A DNA stretch of 33,727 nt from Prochloron sp. SulCav_FS08_3_32_3330 (GTDB taxonomy: Bacteria; Cyanobacteriota; Cyanobacteriia; Cyanobacteriales; DYNF01): assembly GCA_020721205.1 (NCBI GenBank), contig DYNF01000044.1, positions 1 to 33,727 on the forward strand, read 5' to 3'. Position 1 is the stretch's first letter. Each line of letters begins with the position of its first letter. The notes beneath the pieces were generated by a model that saw nothing but the letters and a program-made list of their open reading frames with translations, searched no databases and was not told the origin of the DNA. Positions 1 to 8,229 of this stretch are shown here, piece after piece. The position numbers were made by a program, and so were the translations under genes.

Positions 1-11
1 TGTTTGGGTAG

Positions 12-31
12 CAACGGGTTTTAACCCGTTG
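12..31. repeat. Perfect 20-bp hairpin of the 'CAACGGG' repeat family
   Basis: The bases read CAACGGGTT-TT-AACCCGTTG, a perfect inverted repeat. The preceding GTTTGGGTAG is shared with the hairpin at 7489-7508, and the stem with the one at 7379-7400. Just downstream (about 67-85) lies a degenerate single copy of the GGCTRAAGCCCAACTAC unit that is arrayed at 9836-9997. Nothing codes in 1-134. Confidence 0.7.
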
Positions 32-134
32 AAAAAAAAGAATGAAAACACCCTGGCTATAGGGGAGGGCTGAAGCCCAACTACAAACCATCTTCTTTTT
101 GTTACTTTATTTATGACCATCTACTTATCAGTTA

Positions 135-578
135 TTAAGAATTAAGAACTTGATCAAGAATAAGAATAGATACATCAGTAACTTTACGAAAACCGAGATC
201 ATTAGTCAGAAAAATATCACATTTTTCTAATAATGCAGTAGCTAAATGAATAGCATCAGGGGTTTTTAAATTAGTTATCCCTCTTAATCTTGCTCCTTCT
301 GTTAAGATAGATTGATTAATCGGTATTAAGTCAATATATCCTGCCAATAACATCGAGTTATAAGCCTTAATTAAACGAGAATCAGACTGTTTTATAGGCA
401 TAACTAAGGTTTCCATTAAAGTTAATTCACTGGTCATAACTTTAACTTTTCCTATTTCGAGATTATCCCAAAGTGGCTCTAAAATTTGTGCATAATGGGG
501 GATTTTTTCTATGGTATAAATAAAAATAGCTGTGTCTACATAAACCAGACTATGATCAGGAATATTTAACTGTCCCAT
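135..578 (-). CDS. PIN-domain toxin (VapC-like endoribonuclease)
   Basis: This 147-aa protein fits the single-domain PIN RNase family, which acts as the toxin of type II toxin-antitoxin pairs. The N-terminal VYVDTAIFIYTIE carries the first metal-binding Asp. TSELTLME supplies a mid-protein acidic residue, TPDAIHLATA the third acidic position and FLTNDLGF the C-terminal one, so all four positions of the usual acidic pocket look intact. The ATG at 578 lies inside the 3' end of the upstream antitoxin gene (13-nt overlap), the usual sign of translational coupling. The fold is clear from the motifs; the RNA target cannot be read from the sequence. Confidence 0.85.
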   Translation of the reverse strand: MGQLNIPDHSLVYVDTAIFIYTIEKIPHYAQILEPLWDNLEIGKVKVMTSELTLMETLVMPIKQSDSRLIKAYNSMLLAGYIDLIPINQSILTEGARLRGITNLKTPDAIHLATALLEKCDIFLTNDLGFRKVTDVSILILDQVLNS

Positions 579-802
579 GACTCTCTCTCCTGTCTAAGAT
601 ACAGATCAACTTCTTCACCTGTTTTAAAAATTTGCTGTCCGGGTAGATCTTTAATTATCTCTTTAACAGAAATTTTTTGTTTTTTAACTACAGGTAAGAC
701 AACAAAAACTTCCACAGTTTCCCCTACGATTAAATGAGGATCATCAATCTCAATTTTGTTACCTTCTAATACTTGAGTTTGAATATGTAAAGTTGATTGC
801 AT
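566..802 (-). CDS. Antitoxin of the PIN-domain pair
   Basis: This is a 78-aa protein. The N-terminal half (LHIQTQVLEGNKIEIDDP) has the short beta-strand look of an AbrB/VapB-like or cyanobacterial DUF-type antitoxin. The C-terminal half (VKEIIKDLPGQQIF...VDLYLRQERESWDS) resembles the helical toxin-wrapping tail of such proteins, including the terminal Arg/Glu/Ser/Trp cluster. It is first in a two-gene minus-strand operon and overlaps the toxin by 13 nt. The antitoxin role is inferred from size, order and overlap; the exact family is uncertain. The reverse complement of 803-840 holds AAAAAAGGAGTAAATT before the ATG, a good ribosome binding site. Confidence 0.75.
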   Translation of the reverse strand: MQSTLHIQTQVLEGNKIEIDDPHLIVGETVEVFVVLPVVKKQKISVKEIIKDLPGQQIFKTGEEVDLYLRQERESWDS

Positions 803-884
803 AATTAATTTACTCCTTTTTTTTAAATTTAAAATTTTTAATTAAAGTATAACAAATTTTTCTTCAAGATAAGGTAAAAATCAC

Positions 885-971
885 GGCGTTGCTGAATGGA
901 GGTATGATTTAAAAATATCTCTTTGCGTCTTTGCGCCTTTGCGAGATTTTATCATACCTTAATTATGCAAC
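885..971 (+). mobile_element. MITE-like element, copy A (87 bp)
   Basis: This stretch matches the reverse complement of 12827-12914 at roughly 90% by eye. Differences are confined to a few bases after the left end and to the centre (GCGTCTTTGCGCCTTTGCG here). Its two ends form imperfect inverted repeats of about 21 bp: GTTGCTGAATGGAGGTATGAT at the left and, read on the other strand, GTTGCATAATTAAGGTATGAT at the right. It has no coding capacity. It sits between the toxin-antitoxin promoter region and the 3' end of the cyclase gene. Confidence 0.7.
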
Positions 972-984
972 CTCAAAATTACCT

Positions 985-1027
985 TATTACTCATTACTTA
1001 TTACTCATTACTCATTACTTATTACTT
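985..1027. repeat. Heptanucleotide tandem repeat (YYATTAC)6
   Basis: About six uninterrupted copies of a 7-nt unit alternate between TTATTAC and TCATTAC. The array runs directly into the stop codon of the downstream-facing cyclase gene (TAA, at 1026-1028 on the minus strand). It resembles the short tandemly repeated repetitive (STRR) heptamers known in cyanobacteria. Confidence 0.8.
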
Positions 1028-2648
1028 AATCAGGGTGACGTTGAGTTTGATAAATCATAATCGGACGATCGATCCCTTTAAAACGACCCTCCCCAATCGG
1101 AAGAAAATGATCTTTATGAGTTAAACGCTGATAAGTAGCATCACTAATAATACATTCTCCGGGGGCGCACACCGATTCCATTCGAGAAGCCAAATTAACC
1201 GTCGCTCCTAATACGGTATAATCCACCCTTTGAGAACTCCCCACATCCCCTACCACCGCTTTACCGCTATTAATCGCAATCCTTAACTGGAGAGGCTCCT
1301 GCCAGATTTTTTTGTTATTGAGATCATCCAACCGTGCTAACATCCCTAAAGCCGCCTGTGCCGCGCGATCGGCATGATCCGGTTGTTCTTCTGGAGCGCC
1401 AAAAAACGCCATAATACAATCGCCAATATATTTATCTAAAGTTCCCCCCGCCTCAAAAATAGATTTAATCATTTCTTCAAATAAACAATTTAATAATTCT
1501 GCAATATCTTGAGGAGATAATTTTTCCGACAGTGCCGTAAAACCCACAATATCCGCAAATAAAATACTAATATCCGTTTCGATCGGCACAATACGCCCAT
1601 TATCTAACACCCCTTGAGCAATTAAATGTTGTACCACCGTGGGAGAATGATATCGTTCTAATTTATGACGAATATTCGCCTCCTCCTGTAATTTATTCGT
1701 TAACAGCCACCTTTGCACACTGGAAGCCACTAAATTAGCTAAAGTAGAGAAAAAACTTAAATCATCATCATCCAGAGGATCAGCGTGTTCTAGTCTTAAA
1801 CGAGCATCCGCATATAATACCCCTACCACGTTATTTTGATCCCAAAGAGGCACAGCTAAAGCCCCTCGAATACCTTGCATTAAAATACTATCTTCTTTAC
1901 TAAAATCCTCATCACTTTGGGCATCCACCAATTTTATTGACACTTTTTCATCAAAAACTTTTTGACAAATACTTTGACTGATCCAACTAATATCTCTAAC
2001 TTCAGGAATAGTATGGGGAGAAGTTTTTGAAGCCGCATTAATTAATACTAATTTGCCATTTTCTCCCACATCCACTAATAAAGCTAATCTTTCAATACTT
2101 TTCAACTCTTGAAATACCACTTTTTGCACCTGAGAAAAAATCCCTTCAATAGACTCAGCCGAGTTTAATCCTTTAGCAATCTCGACTAAATATTGAAGAC
2201 GAAAAATTGCCGTTTGATGAGTAGTTAAAGGATCACTAATATCATTAGCTTGGATCCATTGTTGTTGTAATTCTTCCGCATTTCTGAGGATAGTTTTACC
2301 TTCCTTCATTGTGCCTAAAGAAGTCATTTTTGCCGTGCTAGGCAGATTTAAAACCACCGCCATGAAAGTATTACCAATTTGAATTACATCTCCATTGCGT
2401 AAACTTTGAGCGGATTTCAGTTGAAATTGATTTAAAATCGTCCCATTAGTGCTTTGTAGATCCTCTAAAATCCATTGTTCGGCTTCATTTTTGATCAAAC
2501 GGGCATGATGACGAGAGACTTCGGAAAAAGGAAGACAAAGATCGCACTCAGGAAGACGACCAATAATAAATTCTGGTTTCGTAACATTGACGATCCGATT
2601 AGAATTGTCATTTTCTTCGACATGAAGTCTTAATTTTAACTCGGTCAT
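1026..2648 (-). CDS. FHA-GAF-class III nucleotidyl cyclase (probable adenylate cyclase)
   Basis: This is a 540-aa signalling enzyme with three domains. A forkhead-associated phosphothreonine-binding domain occupies about residues 10-97 (GR at 30-31, SRHH at 45-48, NG at 68-69). A GAF domain spans about 150-315. A class III cyclase domain spans about 355-535. The cyclase has both metal-binding aspartates (FADIVGFT, D366; YIGDCIMAFFGAP, D410). Lys406 and Thr478 (DYTVLG) fit adenine rather than guanine specificity, and Asn485/Arg489 (VNLASRM) are the transition-state residues. All are present, so the domain should be active and make cAMP. No membrane segment is seen, so it is probably cytosolic and controlled through FHA and GAF. 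It is transcribed alone. Confidence 0.92.
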   Translation of the reverse strand: MTELKLRLHVEENDNSNRIVNVTKPEFIIGRLPECDLCLPFSEVSRHHARLIKNEAEQWILEDLQSTNGTILNQFQLKSAQSLRNGDVIQIGNTFMAVVLNLPSTAKMTSLGTMKEGKTILRNAEELQQQWIQANDISDPLTTHQTAIFRLQYLVEIAKGLNSAESIEGIFSQVQKVVFQELKSIERLALLVDVGENGKLVLINAASKTSPHTIPEVRDISWISQSICQKVFDEKVSIKLVDAQSDEDFSKEDSILMQGIRGALAVPLWDQNNVVGVLYADARLRLEHADPLDDDDLSFFSTLANLVASSVQRWLLTNKLQEEANIRHKLERYHSPTVVQHLIAQGVLDNGRIVPIETDISILFADIVGFTALSEKLSPQDIAELLNCLFEEMIKSIFEAGGTLDKYIGDCIMAFFGAPEEQPDHADRAAQAALGMLARLDDLNNKKIWQEPLQLRIAINSGKAVVGDVGSSQRVDYTVLGATVNLASRMESVCAPGECIISDATYQRLTHKDHFLPIGEGRFKGIDRPIMIYQTQRHPD

Positions 2649-3069
2649 GAACGGTTAAGATATAACTTAAATAAATGTTTTTCAACAAAGAACAATGGCA
2701 AGGTACACCTGATCCCATAGCTAAATTCACCCAATAACAGCTAACTAACTTAATTATAAAAGTTAAAGTCTTTATTTTTGTGATCTGATTAATCACAAAT
2801 GGCTGTAACTGGATCTGATTAAGCTCAATAAAAAGTCAATAATACTAATGGGTAAGCTTTTTCAGGTTTTTTTAATTCCTGAAATTTTTATTACCTAATC
2901 CGATTAGTTTTATCTGTTAACAATTCTAACTGATTTATTGGCGGTAAAAATCATTTTTGTGTAGTTTATTGTTTATCCTTGTCAATCTCCTCATTTCCCT
3001 TTATCCTAGAGATTAGAGATTAAGGATTATTTTGATCAAATTAAATCAATTAAAGGAGTATCAATTTTT
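2649..3069. other. 421-bp divergent intergenic region
   Basis: This AT-rich spacer lies between the divergently transcribed cyclase and phasin-like genes and should hold both promoters. Visible structure: GATCTGATTAA occurs twice, at 2782-2792 and 2812-2822. The first copy lies inside an imperfect palindrome (TGTGAT...ATCACA, 2779-2797). A short GAGATTA heptad repeat lies at about 3011-3024. A clear AAAGGAG ribosome binding site sits at 3052-3058. No further gene was found. Confidence 0.5.
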
Positions 3070-3462
3070 ATGGCAGGTTTTGGTGATATGATCCAAAAAG
3101 CTTTTTATCTCGGAGTTGGTGCCGCCTCTCTAGCGGCGGAAAAAGCGGCGGAAAAGGCTACGGAATTGAGACAACAAGCGGGAAAATTAGCCGATGAAAT
3201 GGTAGAGCGCGGTGAAATGAATGCGGAAGAAGCACGGCGTTTTGTGGATGAAATGGTCAAAAATGCCCAAATAAAAACCGTTCCAGCACCTCAAACAGAA
3301 AAACCAAAAGAACCTCGACGGATTGAAATTTTAGATGATAATGAGGAAATCATTACTACTACTCATCAAAATAACACTAATAATCCTGAGAATGTAGATA
3401 GTTTACGTCAACAGGTGGAATCTTTACAAGAAGAATTAAACCGTTTACAAAATAAAGGTTAA
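3070..3462 (+). CDS. Phasin-like coiled-coil protein
   Basis: This is a 130-aa soluble protein. Residues 1-25 (GFGDMIQKAFYLGVGAAS) resemble the short hydrophobic head of phasin-like / PhaF-type proteins. Next comes a long charged amphipathic helix rich in Ala, Glu, Lys and Arg (AAEKAAEKATELRQQAGKL, then EEARRFVDEMVKNAQ). A low-complexity linker follows, and a C-terminal leucine-zipper-like helix (LRQQVESLQEELNRLQ) suggests oligomerisation. Similar small proteins are common in cyanobacteria and usually carry a phasin or hypothetical label; granule binding is not shown here. The AAAGGAG ribosome binding site 11 nt upstream supports the start. The next gene begins 9 nt after the stop, so the two are probably co-transcribed. 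Confidence 0.6.
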   Translation: MAGFGDMIQKAFYLGVGAASLAAEKAAEKATELRQQAGKLADEMVERGEMNAEEARRFVDEMVKNAQIKTVPAPQTEKPKEPRRIEILDDNEEIITTTHQNNTNNPENVDSLRQQVESLQEELNRLQNKG

Positions 3463-3471
3463 TGATTAATC

Positions 3472-4014
3472 ATGGAAGAATGGGAAAAATATTTCTGGCA
3501 TATTCTTGAAAAAACATCAAAAGAATTTGATGATTTTTGTCAACAGGTGGGTAATACTGGGTCAGAAATAATTGAAACAGTAGATTTTATGGCTGAGGAA
3601 TTTTTTGATTTGATCCTCTTAGAAATTGAAGATTTAAGCGATTTTTTTAAGGATTTAATTGAAGATGAAAATGAGGATAATTGGCAAAATTCTCATTCTT
3701 TTTCTCAGGATTTTTCTGGGGAAATTTTTGTTAATGAAAATGAACAAATAACAGAGGAAATTGAACCAAATATTGTTAATGTTAGTAATAATCTGGAAGA
3801 ATCATTAAATAGTTTAGAAAGTTTAGACAATTTAGAAAGTTTAGACAATTTAGAATTTTATCATACTCCTAAAATAGAACCCACTACTACTTTTAATCGG
3901 GCTTGTATTGGTTGTAAAAATTATCACGGTCATCTTTATGGACGTAATATTTTAGTTTGTGCTATGCACCCTTATGGTTGGGATGATGATAATTGTCCTG
4001 ATTTTTTTAGTTAG
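3472..4014 (+). CDS. Acidic protein with C-terminal cysteine cluster, function unknown
   Basis: This 180-aa protein is not assigned to a named family. Residues 1-75 are strongly acidic and amphipathic (EEWEKYFWHILEKTSKEF, DFFKDLIEDENED). A linker holds a duplicated SLESLDNLE unit, encoded by an 18-bp direct repeat near 3815-3855. The C-terminal 35 residues are the conserved-looking part: CIGCKNYHG, then VCAMHPYGW and DDNCPDF, giving four cysteines and two histidines that could bind a metal or a redox cofactor. It follows the phasin-like gene by 9 nt and probably shares its transcript. There is no signal peptide or membrane span. A repressor or RNA-binding role would be a guess. Confidence 0.55.
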   Translation: MEEWEKYFWHILEKTSKEFDDFCQQVGNTGSEIIETVDFMAEEFFDLILLEIEDLSDFFKDLIEDENEDNWQNSHSFSQDFSGEIFVNENEQITEEIEPNIVNVSNNLEESLNSLESLDNLESLDNLEFYHTPKIEPTTTFNRACIGCKNYHGHLYGRNILVCAMHPYGWDDDNCPDFFS

Positions 4015-4029
4015 TTATTTGTTATTTGA

Positions 4030-4410
4030 TTAACTATATTTTCCTAATTTATAAACGCCTCCTAAGATACAACTCATCATTCCTAAACTAATAGTCCAAC
4101 TTTTTCCTAAACTAATATCTAAACCATAATTGAGTAAACTACCTAAAATTAAAAAGGGAATTATACTCATTATTTCCGCAAAAAATGTATTTTGGGCTTC
4201 CCTTGCTTTTTGACTTTTATCATATTCTTCTTGAGTTAAATATAACGAGCGATCGGCAAAATTTAACCAACGAGTTAATTGTTCAATTATCCATTCTTTA
4301 AAGGAAGATAAAGTAAGATAAAAAGCCAAAGACCAAATACAACTTCCGGCGATCATTATTTTATTAAATTCTATTGTAAAAGGTAAAAATTCATTTAACA
4401 TAATTTTCAA
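4030..4410 (-). CDS. Small integral membrane protein, function unknown
   Basis: This is a 126-aa protein with a hydrophobic segment near residues 17-35 (IMIAGSCIWSLAFYLTLSS) and a second hydrophobic stretch at about 78-120 that can form one or two helices (FAEIMSIIPFLILGSLLNYG, then ISLGMMSCILGGVYKLG). A charged central loop carries YLTQEEYDKSQKAREAQ. No family was recognised. It converges on the acidic-protein gene, with only 15 bp between the stop codons. The reading frame is open, with codon use like its neighbours, so I regard it as a real gene. Confidence 0.5.
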   Translation of the reverse strand: MKIMLNEFLPFTIEFNKIMIAGSCIWSLAFYLTLSSFKEWIIEQLTRWLNFADRSLYLTQEEYDKSQKAREAQNTFFAEIMSIIPFLILGSLLNYGLDISLGKSWTISLGMMSCILGGVYKLGKYS

Positions 4411-4442
4411 TTAATAGATTAGTTTTACTAAAATTAAATTAT

Positions 4443-4533
4443 TAGACATTGACTATATTTCCTGTAGAGACGTAAAATTTTACGTCTCTACAGGGATTTG
4501 AGACAATAAAAAATTCATTATGGTCAATGTCTA
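4443..4533. mobile_element. Nested palindromic repeat element (91 bp)
   Basis: The outer ends are an exact 11-bp inverted repeat, TAGACATTGAC (4443-4453) and GTCAATGTCTA (4523-4533). In the centre, 4461-4494 is a perfect loopless palindrome with 17-bp arms that begins CCTGTAGAGACG. The right outer arm contains the stop codon (TAG on the minus strand, 4531-4533) of the neighbouring exported-protein gene. The structure suggests a small non-autonomous mobile repeat; no coding capacity is present. Confidence 0.65.
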
Positions 4534-5034
4534 TTGTATCGGAGTAGTCGCTAAAACTGCACCACAATAATCAGTGTGACAACTTTCCATAATCATTTTA
4601 ACTTTCACTTTTTTTCCATTCGTAATATTATTAACTCTAACTCTAGCAAAACTACTATTAGTATCCAGATCTTGTCCAATTAACTGATTATTTTCATCAT
4701 AAACTTGTAAATTAAGATTGGTACAATCATCATCACATTCCACCATAATATCATGATTAATTGCGTTATTAACATCCCTTTCATCGAAAGTAATTGTAAC
4801 AGATTCCGTTGCACCGGAATTAATCTCATAACAAAAATAAAACAGTGGATAATAACCAATTCTTCCTACTAAAAATAATAAAGCTTGTTGAGACCATTCA
4901 CTTTCCACACAATAAACCAATTTTGCGTCTGCCACGGGTGTTAAAATTGTCAATAAACCTAGACTTATTCCGATTCCAGACACCACAAAAAAACTGTGTT
5001 TGAAATAATTTTGAATAATTTTAAGTAAAAACAT
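4531..5034 (-). CDS. Exported cysteine-rich protein, function unknown
   Basis: This is a 167-aa protein. Residues 1-38 form a likely Sec signal peptide: basic start, hydrophobic core FFVVSGIGISLGLLTIL and a VADA-K cleavage-like end. The mature part is acidic and contains seven cysteines, including ECDDDC and ESCHTDYC, which would allow several disulfides in the periplasm. The fold looks beta-rich (ESVTITFDERD, VKVKMIME). No known family was recognised. Its stop codon lies within the terminal inverted repeat of the 4443-4533 element, so the last residues (TTPIQ) may have been created by that insertion. Confidence 0.55.
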   Translation of the reverse strand: MFLLKIIQNYFKHSFFVVSGIGISLGLLTILTPVADAKLVYCVESEWSQQALLFLVGRIGYYPLFYFCYEINSGATESVTITFDERDVNNAINHDIMVECDDDCTNLNLQVYDENNQLIGQDLDTNSSFARVRVNNITNGKKVKVKMIMESCHTDYCGAVLATTPIQ

Positions 5035-5162
5035 GATATTAAATGGTAAAAATGCACTTTCTGATTAATATTTTTACTTTTATTATAATCTATTAAAAAA
5101 AGAAACCAGATCTCTTGATGAAATCTAGTTTCTTTGATCACAAAGTTTAATCAATGATCTTT

Positions 5163-5741
5163 TTATACAGCCGCCGCTACTGCTAACTTAGCAGGAATAG
5201 CAAGATAAACAAGCACACTATCAGCCCCGGCTAAAGCAGTTATGCCTTCGGGTAGAGTTATATCGCCTACATGAAGCATTTGTCCCATTTCTAAGGAAGT
5301 GATATCCACATCAATAGTTTCAGGAATATTAGTGGGCGTACATCTTACGGTTAACTCGGTTAATCTTTGTTCTAAGATCGCACCTTTTTTCACTGCCACC
5401 GATTCTCCCACTACTTTAACAGGTACAACCACCTCAATACTTTTTTGATTAGCAATGGAAAAGAAACTCAGATGATAAAGATTTCTTTTCCAAGGATGTG
5501 CTTGTACTTCCCTAATCAAAGCTTTCCCTGTCCAAGACATTTCAGGCACATTAACATCTACTAAAGTATTATTAATAGATGCTTTTTTTAATAAATTAAC
5601 AGCTTCTTTTGCATTAACTGTTAAAGCGACAGACTCCGCACCGTGATGTCCATATAAAGTAGCAGGAATGATCCCTTCACGGCGTAAAGCTCTAGGTTGA
5701 CTTCCTTCAACTCTTTTTTTACATTCAATACTAACTTGCAT
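5163..5741 (-). CDS. rplY: 50S ribosomal protein L25, general stress (Ctc) type
   Basis: This is a 192-aa two-domain L25/Ctc protein that binds 5S rRNA in the large subunit. The N-terminal RNA-binding part has the family opening (SIECKKR, then RALRREGIIPATLYG) and extends to about residue 90. The C-terminal Ctc domain (about 95-185) includes EQRLTELTVRCTPTNIPETI and ends in the usual low-complexity Ala tail. Length is normal for the long form. The start has a textbook AGGAGG ribosome binding site (TAGGAGGAAAAATG, read on the minus strand). It lies downstream of purA, separated by 182 bp of heptad repeats, so it probably has its own promoter. Confidence 0.95.
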   Translation of the reverse strand: MQVSIECKKRVEGSQPRALRREGIIPATLYGHHGAESVALTVNAKEAVNLLKKASINNTLVDVNVPEMSWTGKALIREVQAHPWKRNLYHLSFFSIANQKSIEVVVPVKVVGESVAVKKGAILEQRLTELTVRCTPTNIPETIDVDITSLEMGQMLHVGDITLPEGITALAGADSVLVYLAIPAKLAVAAAV

Positions 5742-5778
5742 TTTTCCTCCTAAAATAAATTTTAATAATTAAAAACTT

Positions 5779-5820
5779 ATTGGTTATTGGTCATTGGTCA
5801 TTGGTCATTGGTCATTCGTT
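5779..5820. repeat. Heptanucleotide tandem repeat (ATTGGTC)n
   Basis: Six consecutive 7-nt units are present: ATTGGTT, four copies of ATTGGTC, then ATTCGTT. The array lies between rplY and purA. Its unit is nearly complementary to the ATGACTA array at 5899-5927, so the two arrays could pair across about 80 bp of spacer. Confidence 0.85.
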
Positions 5821-5898
5821 TACCAAATAAAAATCAACTTTTTAACGATTAATCAAGATAAATAATATTAATAATATTAATATAATGATTGATCACAA

Positions 5899-7270
<1,372 letters not shown>

Positions 7271-7378
7271 CTAAAGTTTACACAAACTATTATTATGATC
7301 ACCCAAGGGAACAAAAGTCAAGATAATGATAGAATCTTTAAATTTAGCGGGTTTGTTGTTGTGCTTTTAGCACTGTTA

Positions 7379-7508
7379 GCAACGGGTTAAAACCCGTTGC
7401 TACATAAACAAAACCTGCATACGCAGGTTAAATTTTTAAATATTATATTTAATCTCAAAACCCGTCTTTACGGGTTTTGTTTGGGTAGCGACAGGTTTTA
7501 ACCTGTCG
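7379..7508. repeat. Cluster of four perfect hairpins between ilvN/H and purA
   Basis: Four short palindromes follow one another: GCAACGGGTT-AA-AACCCGTTGC (7379-7400), AACCTGC-ATAC-GCAGGTT (7412-7429), AAAACCCGT-CTTT-ACGGGTTTT (7457-7478) and CGACAGGTT-TT-AACCTGTCG (7489-7508). They belong to one family with variant stems, and the first and last resemble the hairpin at 12-31. Stem changes are compensated on both arms. One or more could terminate the minus-strand ilvN/H transcript, but no long T-run follows them. Confidence 0.75.
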
Positions 7509-7526
7509 TAACAAAAAGGAGCAACC

Positions 7527-8051
7527 TTAAACCTTTGCTTCTAAAGATTTCAGCCACTCAGTATTAACTCTTGATTCACGAATCAAAGAAACTTTTCCAG
7601 TACGAGAAATCTCTCTAATCCCAAATTTATTCAGTAATTGGATAAATGCCACCATTTTACCCGGATCTCCTACCACTTCAATGGTTAAAGTCTCGTCAGA
7701 CATATCTACAATCCGCGCTCGGAAAATTTGGGCAACTTGAATGATCTCACTACGACTAGAAGCAGTAGCATTAACTTTAATTAACATTAATTCCCTCTCC
7801 ACACAAGGAATTAATGTGATATCCTGCACTTTTAAAACATTAATTAATTTGTAGAGTTGTTTCGTTAATTGTTCAATGGTATCCTTATCACCCGGGACGA
7901 CCATTGTAATACGAGAAATACCCACTTGTTCGGCGGGACCTACAGCTAAACTTTCGATATTAAAGCCACGACGGGCAAATAGCCCCGCAATGCGTGTTAA
8001 AACTCCCGCTTCATCTTCTACTAAAACGGCGAGGGTGTGTTTCATACTCAT
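7527..8051 (-). CDS. ilvN: Acetolactate synthase small (regulatory) subunit
   Basis: This 174-aa protein is the regulatory partner of acetohydroxyacid synthase and mediates valine feedback in branched-chain amino-acid synthesis. The N-terminal ACT domain (about 3-78) shows [20 protein letters not shown] and [13 protein letters not shown], with [12 protein letters not shown] after it. The C-terminal half carries [10 protein letters not shown] and [17 protein letters not shown], as in IlvN/IlvH. Two ATGs lie two codons apart at the start; the second (giving MKHTL) matches the usual N-terminus, so the true start may be at 8045. The catalytic subunit is not in this window, as is common in cyanobacteria. 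Confidence 0.95.
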   Translation of the reverse strand: MSMKHTLAVLVEDEAGVLTRIAGLFARRGFNIESLAVGPAEQVGISRITMVVPGDKDTIEQLTKQLYKLINVLKVQDITLIPCVERELMLIKVNATASSRSEIIQVAQIFRARIVDMSDETLTIEVVGDPGKMVAFIQLLNKFGIREISRTGKVSLIRESRVNTEWLKSLEAKV

Positions 8052-8166
8052 AAGACAATTTTGGTTGTATTTATTGATAGAACATTTTAATTTTATCTGA
8101 TCTGTTTAGATCTAACCGATTTAGCTAAAATCAATCATAATAAAAAGTAAGATCAAAGCTATTGAT

Positions 8167-8183
8167 ACAAGCTAGAAGCTTGT
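8167..8183. repeat. Perfect hairpin ACAAGCT-AGA-AGCTTGT
   Basis: A 7-bp stem with a 3-nt loop lies in the leader region between ilvN/H and the M16 peptidase gene and is followed by TTTT. It could be a repeat hairpin or a weak terminator/attenuator upstream of the peptidase. The hairpin at 18762-18780 has a similar tri-nucleotide-loop architecture. Confidence 0.5.
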
Positions 8184-8229
8184 TTTACCTCAATGTCACC
8201 AAGATTATCTTAATTTTCGGCAAAAATAA

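Noticed and set aside
2779-2797. TGTGAT...ATCACA palindrome upstream of the cyclase as a CRP-type cAMP receptor site
   Set aside because: The spacing between TGTGA and TCACA is 9 nt, not the 6 nt of CRP/SyCRP1 sites, so I list it only as an imperfect palindrome.
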